Assembly: GCF_030816915.1 (NCBI RefSeq)
Contig: NZ_JAUSYN010000002.1
Location: forward strand, 3,733,501 to 3,797,500
Origin: Streptomyces sp. B3I8
GTDB taxonomy: Bacteria; Actinomycetota; Actinomycetes; Streptomycetales; Streptomycetaceae
Direction: 5' to 3'
DNA length: 64,000 bases
The notes under the pieces: model-generated
Databases searched by the model: none
Seen by the model: only the letters and a program-made list of their open reading frames with translations
What the model was told of the DNA's origin: nothing
Made by a program: the position numbers and the translations under genes
In this document: one piece after another, positions 1 to 9,178 of the stretch
Layout: the number at the start of each line of letters is the position of its first letter
Position numbering within the stretch: position 1 is the stretch's first letter

Positions 1-2221
<2,221 letters not shown>

Positions 2222-2254
2222 GCTCGGACACGGAAGGAAGGAGGGACGTCGGGG

Positions 2255-3448
2255 ATGAGCACCAAGGACTTCATCGAGAAGGACTTCTACAAGGTCCTCG
2301 GCGTCCCCAAGGACGCCACCGAGGCCGAGATCAAGAAGGCGTACCGGAAGCTCGCCCGCGAGTTCCACCCGGACGCCAACAAGGGCAACGCCAAGGCGGA
2401 GGAACGTTTCAAGGAGATCTCCGAGGCGAACGACGTCCTCGGGGACCCCAAGAAGCGCAAGGAGTACGACGAGGCCCGGGCACTGTTCGGCAACGGCGGG
2501 TTCCGTCCGGGCCCCGGCGCCGGCGGCGGAACGTTCAACTTCGACCTGAGCGACCTCTTCGGAGGGGGCGCGCAGGGCGGGGGCGGCGGGGCGCAGGGCG
2601 GCTTCGGCGGCGGACTGGGTGACGTCTTCGGGGGCCTGTTCAACCGCGGCGGCGCGGGCGCCGGCACCGGCACCCGTACCCAGCCGCGGCGCGGCCAGGA
2701 CGTGGAGTCCGAGGTCACGCTGAGCTTCACGGAGGCGGTCGACGGCGCGACGGTGCCGCTGCGGATGTCCAGCCAGCAGCCGTGCAAGGCCTGTTCGGGC
2801 ACCGGCGACAAGAACGGCACACCGCGCGTGTGCCCGACGTGTGTCGGCACCGGCCAGGTGGCGCGCGGCTCCGGCGGCGGCTTCTCGCTGACCGACCCGT
2901 GCCCGGACTGCAAGGGCCGCGGTCTGATCGCCGAGGACCCCTGCGAGATCTGCAAGGGTTCGGGGCGCGCGAAGTCCTCGCGGACCATGCAGGTGCGCAT
3001 CCCGGCGGGCGTCAGCGACGGGCAGCGGATCCGGCTGCGCGGCAAGGGCGCCCCCGGCGAGCGCGGCGGCCCGGCGGGCGACCTGTACGTCGTCGTGCAT
3101 GTCGGGGAGCACCCGGTGTTCGGCCGTAAGGACGACAACCTCACCGTCACGGTCCCCGTCACCTTCGCGGAGGCGGCCCTCGGCGGCGAGGTGCGGGTGC
3201 CCACGCTGGGCGGCCCGCCGGTCACCCTCAAGCTGCCCCCGGGCACGCCCAACGGGCGCACGATGCGCGCCCGCGGCAAGGGCGCGCTCCGCAAGGACGG
3301 CACGCGCGGGGACCTGTTGGTCACCGTCGAGGTGAGTGTGCCCAAGGACGTGTCGGGGAAGGCTCGTGACGCGCTGGAGGCGTATCGCGAGGCGACCGCG
3401 GGGGAGGACCCGCGGGCGGAGCTGTTCGAGTCCGCGAAGGGAGCATGA
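2255..3448 (+). CDS. dnaJ: Chaperone DnaJ (Hsp40, type I)
   Basis: Co-chaperone that delivers substrates to DnaK and stimulates its ATPase. 397 residues with all type I parts: J domain with HPD at residues 38-40, a Gly/Phe-rich linker (about 76-145), four CxxCxGxG-type zinc modules (CKACSGTG, CPTCVGTG, CPDCKGRG, CEICKGSG), and the C-terminal substrate domain (VRIPAGVSDGQRIRLRGKG). The ATG is preceded by AAGGAAGGAGGG about 15-20 bases upstream; no better in-frame start exists. hspR follows 7 bases after the stop. This operon copy is normally DnaJ1 in Streptomyces; a second dnaJ is expected elsewhere. Confidence 0.97.
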   Translation: MSTKDFIEKDFYKVLGVPKDATEAEIKKAYRKLAREFHPDANKGNAKAEERFKEISEANDVLGDPKKRKEYDEARALFGNGGFRPGPGAGGGTFNFDLSDLFGGGAQGGGGGAQGGFGGGLGDVFGGLFNRGGAGAGTGTRTQPRRGQDVESEVTLSFTEAVDGATVPLRMSSQQPCKACSGTGDKNGTPRVCPTCVGTGQVARGSGGGFSLTDPCPDCKGRGLIAEDPCEICKGSGRAKSSRTMQVRIPAGVSDGQRIRLRGKGAPGERGGPAGDLYVVVHVGEHPVFGRKDDNLTVTVPVTFAEAALGGEVRVPTLGGPPVTLKLPPGTPNGRTMRARGKGALRKDGTRGDLLVTVEVSVPKDVSGKARDALEAYREATAGEDPRAELFESAKGA

Positions 3449-3455
3449 GGACGCC

Positions 3456-3920
3456 ATGGACACATCCGGCCGTCGTCGCAATCCGTACGAACTGACGGAA
3501 GAAACCCCGGTGTACGTCATCTCGGTGGCCGCACAGCTCTCCGGGCTGCACCCGCAGACCTTGCGTCAGTACGACCGGCTGGGCCTGGTCTCGCCCGACC
3601 GCACCGCCGGGCGCGGCCGCCGCTACTCGGCCCGCGACATCGAACTGCTCCGCCAGGTGCAGCAGTTGTCGCAGGACGAGGGCATCAACCTGGCCGGTAT
3701 CAAGCGGATCATCGAACTGGAGAACCAGGTCGCCGCGCTCCAGCAGCGCGTGGCCGAGCTCCAGTCGGCGGTGGAGGGCGCGGCGGCCACCATGCGGCAG
3801 CGCGAGGCGGCGGTGCACGCCTCGTACCGACGCGACCTGGTTCCGTACCAGGAGGTGCAGCAGACCAGCGCGCTGGTGGTGTGGCGCCCCAAGCGCCAGC
3901 CTCCGCAGCCCACGGACTGA
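3456..3920 (+). CDS. hspR: Heat-shock repressor HspR
   Basis: MerR-like winged-helix repressor of the dnaK operon, clpB and lon in Streptomyces; known to use DnaK as co-repressor. 154 residues: recognition helix region VYVISVAAQLSGLHPQTLRQ, wing RTAGRGRRYSARDIELLRQ, then a heptad segment (LENQVAALQQRVAELQ) for dimerisation. The ATG at 3456 follows GAGGACGCC and lies 7 bases after the dnaJ stop, so the upstream in-frame extension is rejected. A site fitting its inverted-repeat operator lies upstream of clpB in this window (9105-9125), which links the two loci. Confidence 0.96.
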   Translation: MDTSGRRRNPYELTEETPVYVISVAAQLSGLHPQTLRQYDRLGLVSPDRTAGRGRRYSARDIELLRQVQQLSQDEGINLAGIKRIIELENQVAALQQRVAELQSAVEGAAATMRQREAAVHASYRRDLVPYQEVQQTSALVVWRPKRQPPQPTD

Positions 3921-3958
3921 CGAAGGCGCGGTCCCCGAAGGGGGGCCGGTCCGGCGGG

Positions 3959-3990
3959 AGAGCCGGGAGACCGCAGGGTCTCCCGGCTCT
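3959..3990 (+). terminator. Terminator of the dnaK operon
   Basis: Perfect 14-bp inverted repeat (AGAGCCGGGAGACC with a 4-base loop) 38 bases after the hspR stop. No T-run, as usual for Streptomyces hairpin terminators. Confidence 0.85.
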
Positions 3991-4175
3991 TCGCGTGTCC
4001 GGGGTGCTTCGTCCGGCGGCTTGCCCCGATTCCCCGTTGTTTCTGTGTTGTTGTGTGCCTGCTCGACACTCGCGGCCATTGGTGTGATTGCATGAACAAC
4101 GCGCAGGACAAAAGCACGGTTGCTCCTTGATCATTCACCGATCTCTCACAGGGTGGCTGTTGCAATGTCGTTAAC

Positions 4176-4200
4176 CGGTACTCCTTGACGGTGGGTACCG
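4176..4200. promoter_or_regulatory. Inverted repeat around a -35-like box
   Basis: CGGTAC, 13 bases, GTACCG. The spacer contains TTGACG (4185-4190). No good -10 is visible at standard spacing, so this is only a candidate operator for the downstream sugar-binding protein gene. Confidence 0.35.
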
Positions 4201-4261
4201 CCTCCGCGTTGGCTTTCAGCCACATGACTCACTCGCGCCCCCTGTCCGGAAGGCACCTGAT

Positions 4262-5398
4262 GTGAACACTCGTAACGCCCGCAAGACCGCCGCCCGTCGC
4301 ATGTTCCTGGTGCTGCCCGCCGCGACCGCCGTCCTGTCCCTGAGTGCCTGCGGTGTGATCGACGGCGTGGGCAGTGACAGCGCCTCCGCGACGCCGAAAA
4401 AGGGCAACGACATCACGGTGGGCCTGCTTCTCCCGGAGAAGGAGAACCAGCGTTACGAGAAGTTCGACTACCCGATCATCAAGGACCAGGTCGGCGTCCT
4501 GACCAAGCACCAGGGCAAGGTCGTCTACGCCAACGCCGGGCAGAACGCCGAGCGGCAGAGCGCGCAGATGGAGGGGCTGATCGACGACAAGGTCGACGTC
4601 ATCCTGCTCGACGCCGTGGACGCCAAGTCGATCGCGCCCACCGTGCGCAAGGCCAAGGACGCCGGCATCCCCGTGATCGCCTACGACCGGCTGGCGCAGG
4701 GTCCGATCGACGCGTACATCTCCTTCGACAACGAACTGGTCGGCCAGGTCCAGGGCCGGGCCGTCGTCGAGGCGCTCGGCACCAAGGCGGCGACGAGCAA
4801 GATCGTCATGATGAACGGCTCGAAGACCGACCCGAACGCGGGCCAGTTCAAGAAGGGCGCGCTCAGCGAGCTCGCGGACAAGGTCAACATCGTCAAGTCC
4901 TACGACACCGTCGACTGGAAGCCGGAGAACGCCAAGCGGAACATGGCGCAGGCGATATCCGAGGTCGGCCTGAGCAACATCGCCGCGGTGTACTCCGCCA
5001 ACGACGGCATGGCCGGCGCGGTCATCGACGCGCTGAAGGAGGCCGGCGCCGACAAGATCCCGCCGGTGACCGGGCAGGACGCCGATCTGGCGGCCGTGCA
5101 GCGGATCATCGCGGGCCAGCAGTACATGAGCGTCTACAAGCCGTACCCGGAGGAGGCCACCAACGCCGCCGAGATGGCGGTGGCGCGGGTGCAGGGCCGC
5201 TCCATCGAGTTCGACGCGCTGACCCGCGACACGGTCGACAGCCCGACGGACAAGAAGATCCCGGCGATGCTGGTCCAGGTGGTCGCCCTGACCAAGGACA
5301 ACATCGAGGAGACGGTGCTGAAGGACAGCATCTACACGGTCAAGGACCTGTGCACGCCCAAGTACGCGACGGCGTGCGGTCACATCGGTCTGAACTAG
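4262..5398 (+). CDS. Sugar ABC transporter substrate-binding lipoprotein (XylF/ChvE-like)
   Basis: Extracytoplasmic sugar-binding protein of the periplasmic-binding-protein type 1 family that serves CUT2 transporters such as xylose XylFGH. 378 residues, GTG start after GGAAGGCACCT. A lipoprotein signal peptide is clear: basic N-terminus, hydrophobic stretch FLVLPAATAVLSL, lipobox LSAC with Cys at about residue 30. The mature part begins ITVGLLLPEKENQRYEKFDYP and contains VDVILLDAVDAKSIAPTV and IAAVYSANDGMAGAVIDALKEAG, typical of the xylose-binding group. No ATPase or permease gene is adjacent, so it is an orphan binding protein, perhaps sharing a transporter elsewhere or acting as a sensor. 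Ligand is inferred only from family resemblance. Confidence 0.85.
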   Translation: MNTRNARKTAARRMFLVLPAATAVLSLSACGVIDGVGSDSASATPKKGNDITVGLLLPEKENQRYEKFDYPIIKDQVGVLTKHQGKVVYANAGQNAERQSAQMEGLIDDKVDVILLDAVDAKSIAPTVRKAKDAGIPVIAYDRLAQGPIDAYISFDNELVGQVQGRAVVEALGTKAATSKIVMMNGSKTDPNAGQFKKGALSELADKVNIVKSYDTVDWKPENAKRNMAQAISEVGLSNIAAVYSANDGMAGAVIDALKEAGADKIPPVTGQDADLAAVQRIIAGQQYMSVYKPYPEEATNAAEMAVARVQGRSIEFDALTRDTVDSPTDKKIPAMLVQVVALTKDNIEETVLKDSIYTVKDLCTPKYATACGHIGLN

Positions 5399-5520
5399 AT
5401 TCTGTCGTTTGCATGCAGGTCGCAGGGGGCCGACGGCGCCGGCCTCGCGTCTGCGAGCTGATCCGAACGCCAGCCCTTAGGTCCCGGACCTGCGCGCCGT
5501 CCTCGCGACGGCTCGTCAAG

Positions 5521-5549
5521 AAGCCCGGCGGTCATCGACCGCCGGGCTT
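5521..5549 (+). terminator. Terminator after the sugar-binding gene
   Basis: Perfect 13-bp stem AAGCCCGGCGGTC with loop ATC, 122 bases after the stop codon. Confidence 0.85.
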
Positions 5550-5570
5550 CCGCGTTGTCCGGAGCTGTCC

Positions 5571-5610
5571 CTCCATGTTCCTCCATGTTCAGCCACGTTC
5601 CTCCACGCTT
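5571..5610 (+). repeat. Four 10-bp tandem repeats next to a homopyrimidine tract
   Basis: Units: CTCCATGTTC, CTCCATGTTC, AGCCACGTTC, CTCCACGCTT. The period equals about one helical turn. The following ~65 bases are nearly all C and T with only isolated G or A. Confidence 0.75.
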
Positions 5611-5856
5611 GTCCCGTTCCCCCCCGTCCCGTCCCTCCCTGCCCCTCCCCGCCCCTCCGTTTCCCCTTCACTCTCCGGGCCGTGAGAGGGAAGGGGAAAA
5701 CCGGCCTGTTCGGGAACGGTCGGGGGCAGGTCGGTGAAGGGACCGTGTTGCGGAGGCGGGCAGGTCCGCGCATAGTTGCGCTGCGCGGGAACCCGAGGGC
5801 GCTGCACAAGCCCGGGAACGGCGCGGGAAGTCGAGGGCGGGAGCCAGGGGTGGGAG

Positions 5857-6891
5857 ATGGCCGGGCACGGGACGGACACGCATCCGCACGGTGCTGACCA
5901 CCTGTGCGAGGCCGGCCACCGCGTGTACTCCCGGGCCGTGCGCCGGGGCCGGATCCCCCGCACGGACGCGGACCCGGTGCCCTGTCTGGTCGAACTGGCG
6001 CTGCTGCACCCCGATCCGGACGACATGGACTGGCTGGTGCCGACCCCGCCGCAGGAGGTCATGACCCGGCTGCTGCGCGGGCTGCACGCCGAGGTGAGCG
6101 CCAGCCGCACCCGGGTGGGCGCGGCGGTGGCCGCCGTGGAGTGGTACGCCGGGCTCGGCGGGCGCGAACAGCCGCCGGCCGAACGGTCCGCGATCCGGGT
6201 GCTGGACGGACTGCCGCGGATCCGGGCCGCGGTGGACGAGGCGACCGCGGCGTGCGTCTCCGAGGTGCTCACGGTGCAGCCGGGTGGCATCCGGCGCGAG
6301 GACGAACTGGCCGAAGGACTGCACCGGGGGCTGGAGATGCGCCGGCGCGGGGTGCGGATGCGGGACCTGTACACCCATGTCGCCCGGCACGGGCAGGGGT
6401 TGCACACCTACCTGGAGCTCGTGGGCGAGGCGGCCGAGGCCCGTACGCTCGACGAGGTCACCGAACGGCTGATCCTGTTCGACCGCACGGTCGCCTTCAT
6501 CCCGGCCAACGCCGACCGGACGGTGGCGCTCGAACTGCGCCACCCCGCGCTCGTCGAGTACCTGGTCACCGTCTTCGAACGGCTGTGGCGCCTCGCGATC
6601 CCGCTCACCTCGCCGCTGCCGAAGACCGGCATCGACGGCATCACCCACCGCGAACGGTCCATCGCCGCGCTGCTCGCGGAGGGGCACCAGGACGCGGCGG
6701 TCGCGGAGCGGCTGGGGATCAGCGTGCGCACCTGCCGGGCGCACATCGCGCGGCTCTCGGAGACGCTGGGGGCGGCGAGCAGGACGCAGTTGGGCGTGCG
6801 GATCGCCCAGGCGGGCCTGGACAGCCCTCAGGGCGCCCCGGGGCTCCTCCCGGTCCCCGCCAGGGCGGCAGACGCGCGTACGGCGCGTTAG
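5857..6891 (+). CDS. LuxR-type transcriptional regulator A
   Basis: 344 residues. The C-terminal ~65 residues are a LuxR/GerE helix-turn-helix (AVAERLGISVRTCRAHIARL). The N-terminal ~270 residues are a sensor-like region without a receiver Asp pocket; it shares with the regulator at 7002-7985 the blocks LLHPDPDD, VLTVQPGG, TVAFIPA and VALELRHP, so the two are paralogues. This N-terminal type resembles TrmB/phospholipase-D-like sensor folds in other actinobacterial LuxR proteins (inference). The ATG at 5857 has a purine-rich GGGGTGGGAG just upstream; an in-frame extension to 5776 lacks these features. It faces its paralogue and is a likely regulator of the repeat-peptide locus downstream. Confidence 0.85.
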   Translation: MAGHGTDTHPHGADHLCEAGHRVYSRAVRRGRIPRTDADPVPCLVELALLHPDPDDMDWLVPTPPQEVMTRLLRGLHAEVSASRTRVGAAVAAVEWYAGLGGREQPPAERSAIRVLDGLPRIRAAVDEATAACVSEVLTVQPGGIRREDELAEGLHRGLEMRRRGVRMRDLYTHVARHGQGLHTYLELVGEAAEARTLDEVTERLILFDRTVAFIPANADRTVALELRHPALVEYLVTVFERLWRLAIPLTSPLPKTGIDGITHRERSIAALLAEGHQDAAVAERLGISVRTCRAHIARLSETLGAASRTQLGVRIAQAGLDSPQGAPGLLPVPARAADARTAR

Positions 6892-6951
6892 CCGGGCGTA
6901 CGGCGCTCCGGCCACGCGACGCGTACGGCGCGATGGACCCGTGTACGGCGC
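6878..6951 (+). repeat. Four GTACGGCGC motifs at regular spacing
   Basis: Copies start at 6878, 6898, 6923 and 6943, that is 20, 25 and 20 bases apart. They cover the end of regulator A and the gap between the two convergent regulators. Function unknown; could be a phased protein-binding array or chance in a CG-rich end region. Confidence 0.5.
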
Positions 6952-7001
6952 ACTGGCGGGCGTGTGGCGCGCTGCGGGGCGTACGCCCCGCCCCGGGCGC
7001 C

Positions 7002-7985
7002 TCAGTGGTCGCGCTCCAAGATTCCCGACTGGGCGATCAGATAGCCCAGCTGGGCCCGGCTGCCGCTGCCCAGTGCCGCCGCGAGCTTGGCGATGTGCGC
7101 GCGGCAGGTGCGCACGTTCATGCCCAGGCGGCGCGCGATCGCCTCGTCGACGTGCCCCTCGATCAGCAGCTTCGCTATCGACCGCTGCACCCCCGTGATG
7201 CCCTCGGGCGTCGACTCGTAGGGCACCTCGTCCATCAGCGGCGTCGCCCGCTGCCACAGGTGCTCGAAGACCTTGATGAGGTACTGCACGAGCCCGGGGT
7301 GACGCAGTTCCAGGGCGACCTGGTTGTCGTCCTGGGCGGGGATGAAGGCGACGGTGTCGTCGCAGATGATCAGCCGCTCGATGAGCTGTTCAAGCGTCCG
7401 TATCTCGATCTTCGCGCCCGCCATCTGGTCCACGTAGGCGAAGGTGCTCTGACTGTGCCGGACGGTGTGCTGGTACAGGGTGCGCATCGACAGGCCGCGC
7501 TCTATCAGCGGCTTGCTGCGTTCCAGCGCCTGGCTCAGGATGTGTTCCGGACGGCTGCCGCCCGGCTGCACGGTGAGCACCTCGGTGCGTGCCTCGGCCA
7601 CGGCCACGTCCAGCGCGGCGGCGATGCGGGCCGGTCCCTCCAGCACCGTGATGGCGTGCGTGGTGGCGGGTTTCTGCGCGCTGAGCGCGAGAAAGGGCTG
7701 GAAGGCGTCCGCGAGGTCGAGGGTGAGCCGACGGCGGTCCTGGATCTCGCGTTCCAGCGGCTGGATCTGCTGGGCGAGCGCGATCGAGGGGGGAACCGGA
7801 CGGAGCCAGTCGGCGTCGTCCGGATCAGGGTGGAGGAGCGCGAATTCGAGCAGGCAGGGAGCGGGCTCCACCTCCGCCCGGGAGATGCGCCCGGAGCTCA
7901 GTGCGGTGGCGTAGAGACGGGAACCCTCAGGGCAGAGTTCTGTCACGCCGTGAGGATGTGTCGGTTTTGTGCGCTTTGTCGGCAA
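7002..7985 (-). CDS. LuxR-type transcriptional regulator B
   Basis: 327 residues, paralogue of regulator A. The N-terminal region contains LLHPDPDDADWLRPVPP, VLTVQPGGSRPEHILSQALE and TVAFIPAQDDNQVALELRHP; the C-terminal HTH is AIARRLGMNVRTCRAHIAKL. It is convergent with regulator A and divergent from the DVGWG peptide gene, sharing a ~115-130-base promoter region with it. That geometry is typical of a regulator that controls the divergent gene. No phosphoacceptor or ATPase domain is present. What the N-terminal part senses is unknown; the peptide product is one possibility (inference). Confidence 0.86.
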   Translation of the reverse strand: MPTKRTKPTHPHGVTELCPEGSRLYATALSSGRISRAEVEPAPCLLEFALLHPDPDDADWLRPVPPSIALAQQIQPLEREIQDRRRLTLDLADAFQPFLALSAQKPATTHAITVLEGPARIAAALDVAVAEARTEVLTVQPGGSRPEHILSQALERSKPLIERGLSMRTLYQHTVRHSQSTFAYVDQMAGAKIEIRTLEQLIERLIICDDTVAFIPAQDDNQVALELRHPGLVQYLIKVFEHLWQRATPLMDEVPYESTPEGITGVQRSIAKLLIEGHVDEAIARRLGMNVRTCRAHIAKLAAALGSGSRAQLGYLIAQSGILERDH

Positions 7986-8002
7986 ATCTCCACCCCCCAG
8001 GG

Positions 8003-8018
8003 TCCTGAACGTGCAGGA
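8003..8018. promoter_or_regulatory. Inverted repeat in the regulator B / repeat-peptide divergent region
   Basis: TCCTG-N6-CAGGA centred 18-33 bases before the regulator B start. A wider inverted repeat (CCGTCTG at 8031-8037, CAGACGG at 8074-8080) and a TTGACG box at 8043-8048 lie between it and the peptide gene. Candidate operator; no experimental support. Confidence 0.4.
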
Positions 8019-8117
8019 ACATGATGCATCCCGTCTGTGGCATTGACGTGCCTGAATGAGCCATCGTCTTCCTCAGACGGGGGGAGAGGAAGCCATCAAG
8101 TGAGGACGAAGCCGACC

Positions 8118-8495
8118 ATGAAGAAGAAAATGCTTCGCTCGGTGCTTGCCACTACCGCCGTCGCCGTCGCGCTGGCCGGTGGTGCGGCTGCCGGTCCTCT
8201 CGACGTCGGCTGGGGCACCTCTGCCCGTTCGGCGTCGACCACGACGGTGCAGTCCGCCGGCCTCGGCGACGTCGGCTGGGGAAGGGTGACGGCCTCCGCC
8301 GATCCCGGTGACGTCGGCTGGGGTGTCGCCCCCGCCGGCACCTCTGGTGACGTGGGCTGGGGCGTCGTGCGGGCCTCGGACTCCGGTGATGTCGGCTGGG
8401 GCTCCACGGCCGTCCCGGGTGACGTCGGCTGGGGAGCGCCGGTCGCCTCCCCCGGTGATGCCGGCCGGTCGGCGCCGACGGAAGCGGAAGCATGA
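8118..8495 (+). CDS. Secreted DVGWG-repeat peptide precursor
   Basis: 125 residues. An N-terminal secretion-type signal (MKKKMLRSVLATTAVAVALA, then GGAAAG) precedes six exact DVGWG pentapeptides at residues 29-33, 51-55, 65-69, 78-82, 91-95 and 102-106, plus a decayed seventh copy DAGRS at 114-118. Copies two to six carry a preceding Gly (GDVGWG) and are separated by variable 6-9-residue Ser/Ala/Pro/Val linkers. At DNA level the units are nearly identical (GACGTCGGCTGGGG). There is no Cys. The start may also be GTG 8100, which has the better-spaced GAGAGGAA. The stop overlaps the next gene as ATGA. I do not recognise this family. The layout resembles a multi-core peptide precursor or a secreted repeat protein. 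Confidence 0.8.
   Translation: MKKKMLRSVLATTAVAVALAGGAAAGPLDVGWGTSARSASTTTVQSAGLGDVGWGRVTASADPGDVGWGVAPAGTSGDVGWGVVRASDSGDVGWGSTAVPGDVGWGAPVASPGDAGRSAPTEAEA
8202..8471 (+). repeat. Seven in-gene repeats encoding (G)DVGWG
   Basis: Six units read GAC/GAT GTC/GTG GGC TGG GG; the seventh reads GATGCCGGCCGGTCG. Spacing between unit starts shrinks from 66 to 33-42 bases. The core is conserved in both DNA and protein while the linkers vary. Confidence 0.9.
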
Positions 8496-8848
8496 CCACT
8501 CCGCCCGACGACCGGTCCTTCCGGCGCGAAATGGCCACCGCCTACCGCTCCGGCTGGCACTTCATCGACCTCGTCACCGCGATCCCCCACCCCGGTGACT
8601 CGTTGATGGTGACCGTGTTCGGAGAGCCCGTCGTCGTCACCCGTGACGAGGACGAGGACGTACGGGCGTACCGCTGTCTGCGACGGCCTCGGGGGGCGCC
8701 GCAGCCGGTCCGGTGCGCCATCCGCTACGGCATGATCTTCGTCAACCTCGACCAGCGCGACCACCGGCTGGACGGCCCCGACACTCCCGACTCCCCCCAC
8801 GAGGTACCCGATCTGAGGACCATTTCGGCCACCCCCCGCAGTGCCTGA
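8492..8848 (+). CDS. Small Rieske-like protein lacking intact Fe-S ligands
   Basis: 118 residues, start overlapping the repeat-peptide stop (ATGA), so very likely co-translated. The body resembles the N-terminal Rieske part of ring-hydroxylating oxygenases: SGWHFIDLVTAIPHPGDS, VTVFGEPVVVTRDEDEDVRAY, then RGAP and RYGMIFVNLD. In a working Rieske centre one expects CxH and CxxH; here the region reads CLRRPRGAPQPVRCAIRYG, with both His ligands absent and the segment between the two pairs shortened. It is therefore probably not a redox enzyme by itself; a binding or scaffold role for the repeat peptide is possible (inference). A strong terminator follows at 8892. Confidence 0.7.
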   Translation: MTTPPDDRSFRREMATAYRSGWHFIDLVTAIPHPGDSLMVTVFGEPVVVTRDEDEDVRAYRCLRRPRGAPQPVRCAIRYGMIFVNLDQRDHRLDGPDTPDSPHEVPDLRTISATPRSA

Positions 8849-8891
8849 CGCGATTCCCCCGTCGTAAAAGATCGCTCAGGCGCTTCCCCCC

Positions 8892-8932
8892 GCAGCGGCG
8901 TCACCGTGACCTGAACACGGTGACGCCGCTGC
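8892..8932 (+). terminator. Terminator of the repeat-peptide operon
   Basis: Perfect 17-bp stem GCAGCGGCGTCACCGTG with loop ACCTGAA, 43 bases after the stop of the Rieske-like gene, followed by AGTTT. Confidence 0.93.
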
Positions 8933-9104
8933 AGTTTGCGGGGAACTCTCCTGGTATGGGTTTCCTCCGAATCGCCCACAGATGGCCGAATCCTTGCGCG
9001 GTTCGCCGGCGTCCCCGTTCACCGGGGGCGCCGGCGAGCCGTGTGTCCCGGCCCCCGCGCCCGTGTGGCCCACCTCTCGCACCCGTGCGTCTCACATCCC
9101 GCAC

Positions 9105-9125
9105 CATGAGCGGAGTAGACTCAAC
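9105..9125. promoter_or_regulatory. HAIR-type HspR operator upstream of clpB
   Basis: CATGAGC-N7-ACTCAAC matches the HspR inverted-repeat consensus CTTGAGT-N7-ACTCAAG at 11 of 14 positions with the correct 7-base spacer. A TAGACT hexamer (9116-9121) lies inside it, so bound HspR would block the promoter. Known biology: clpB belongs to the HspR regulon in Streptomyces. Confidence 0.85.
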
Positions 9126-9178
9126 TTTGTCGACGTTGCTCTAGTCAGAGGACCGAGTTCGAGGAGGGATACGCGACC

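Larger units (their letters stand above)
3921..4261. other. Intergenic region between hspR and the sugar-binding gene
   Basis: No gene seen. It holds the operon terminator at 3959-3990 and, from about 4040, a less G+C-rich stretch that must carry the promoter of the lipoprotein gene. A TTGACG box at 4185-4190 sits inside the inverted repeat CGGTAC-N13-GTACCG (4176-4200), a possible repressor site. GGAAGG just before 4262 serves as ribosome binding site. Confidence 0.5.
5399..5856. other. Intergenic region with terminator and pyrimidine-rich repeats
   Basis: No gene supported. It holds the hairpin at 5521-5549, then four 10-bp repeats (5571-5610), then an almost pure C/T run to about 5676 on the + strand. 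The remaining 180 bases up to the regulator start must contain its promoter, but no convincing -35/-10 pair is visible. Confidence 0.5.
8849..9178. other. Region between the Rieske-like gene and clpB
   Basis: No gene seen. Contains the terminator at 8892-8932 and the clpB control region, with a HspR-type inverted repeat at 9105-9125 and the ribosome binding site GAGGAGGGA just before GTG 9179. Confidence 0.7.

Noticed and set aside
8202..8471. DVGWG DNA repeats as a CRISPR or minisatellite only
   Set aside because: The repeats stay in one reading frame behind a signal peptide with a proper start region and a coupled downstream gene, so they are coding.
8492..8848. Functional ring-hydroxylating dioxygenase
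   Set aside because: Only ~118 residues, no catalytic C-terminal domain, and Fe-S ligands are missing.
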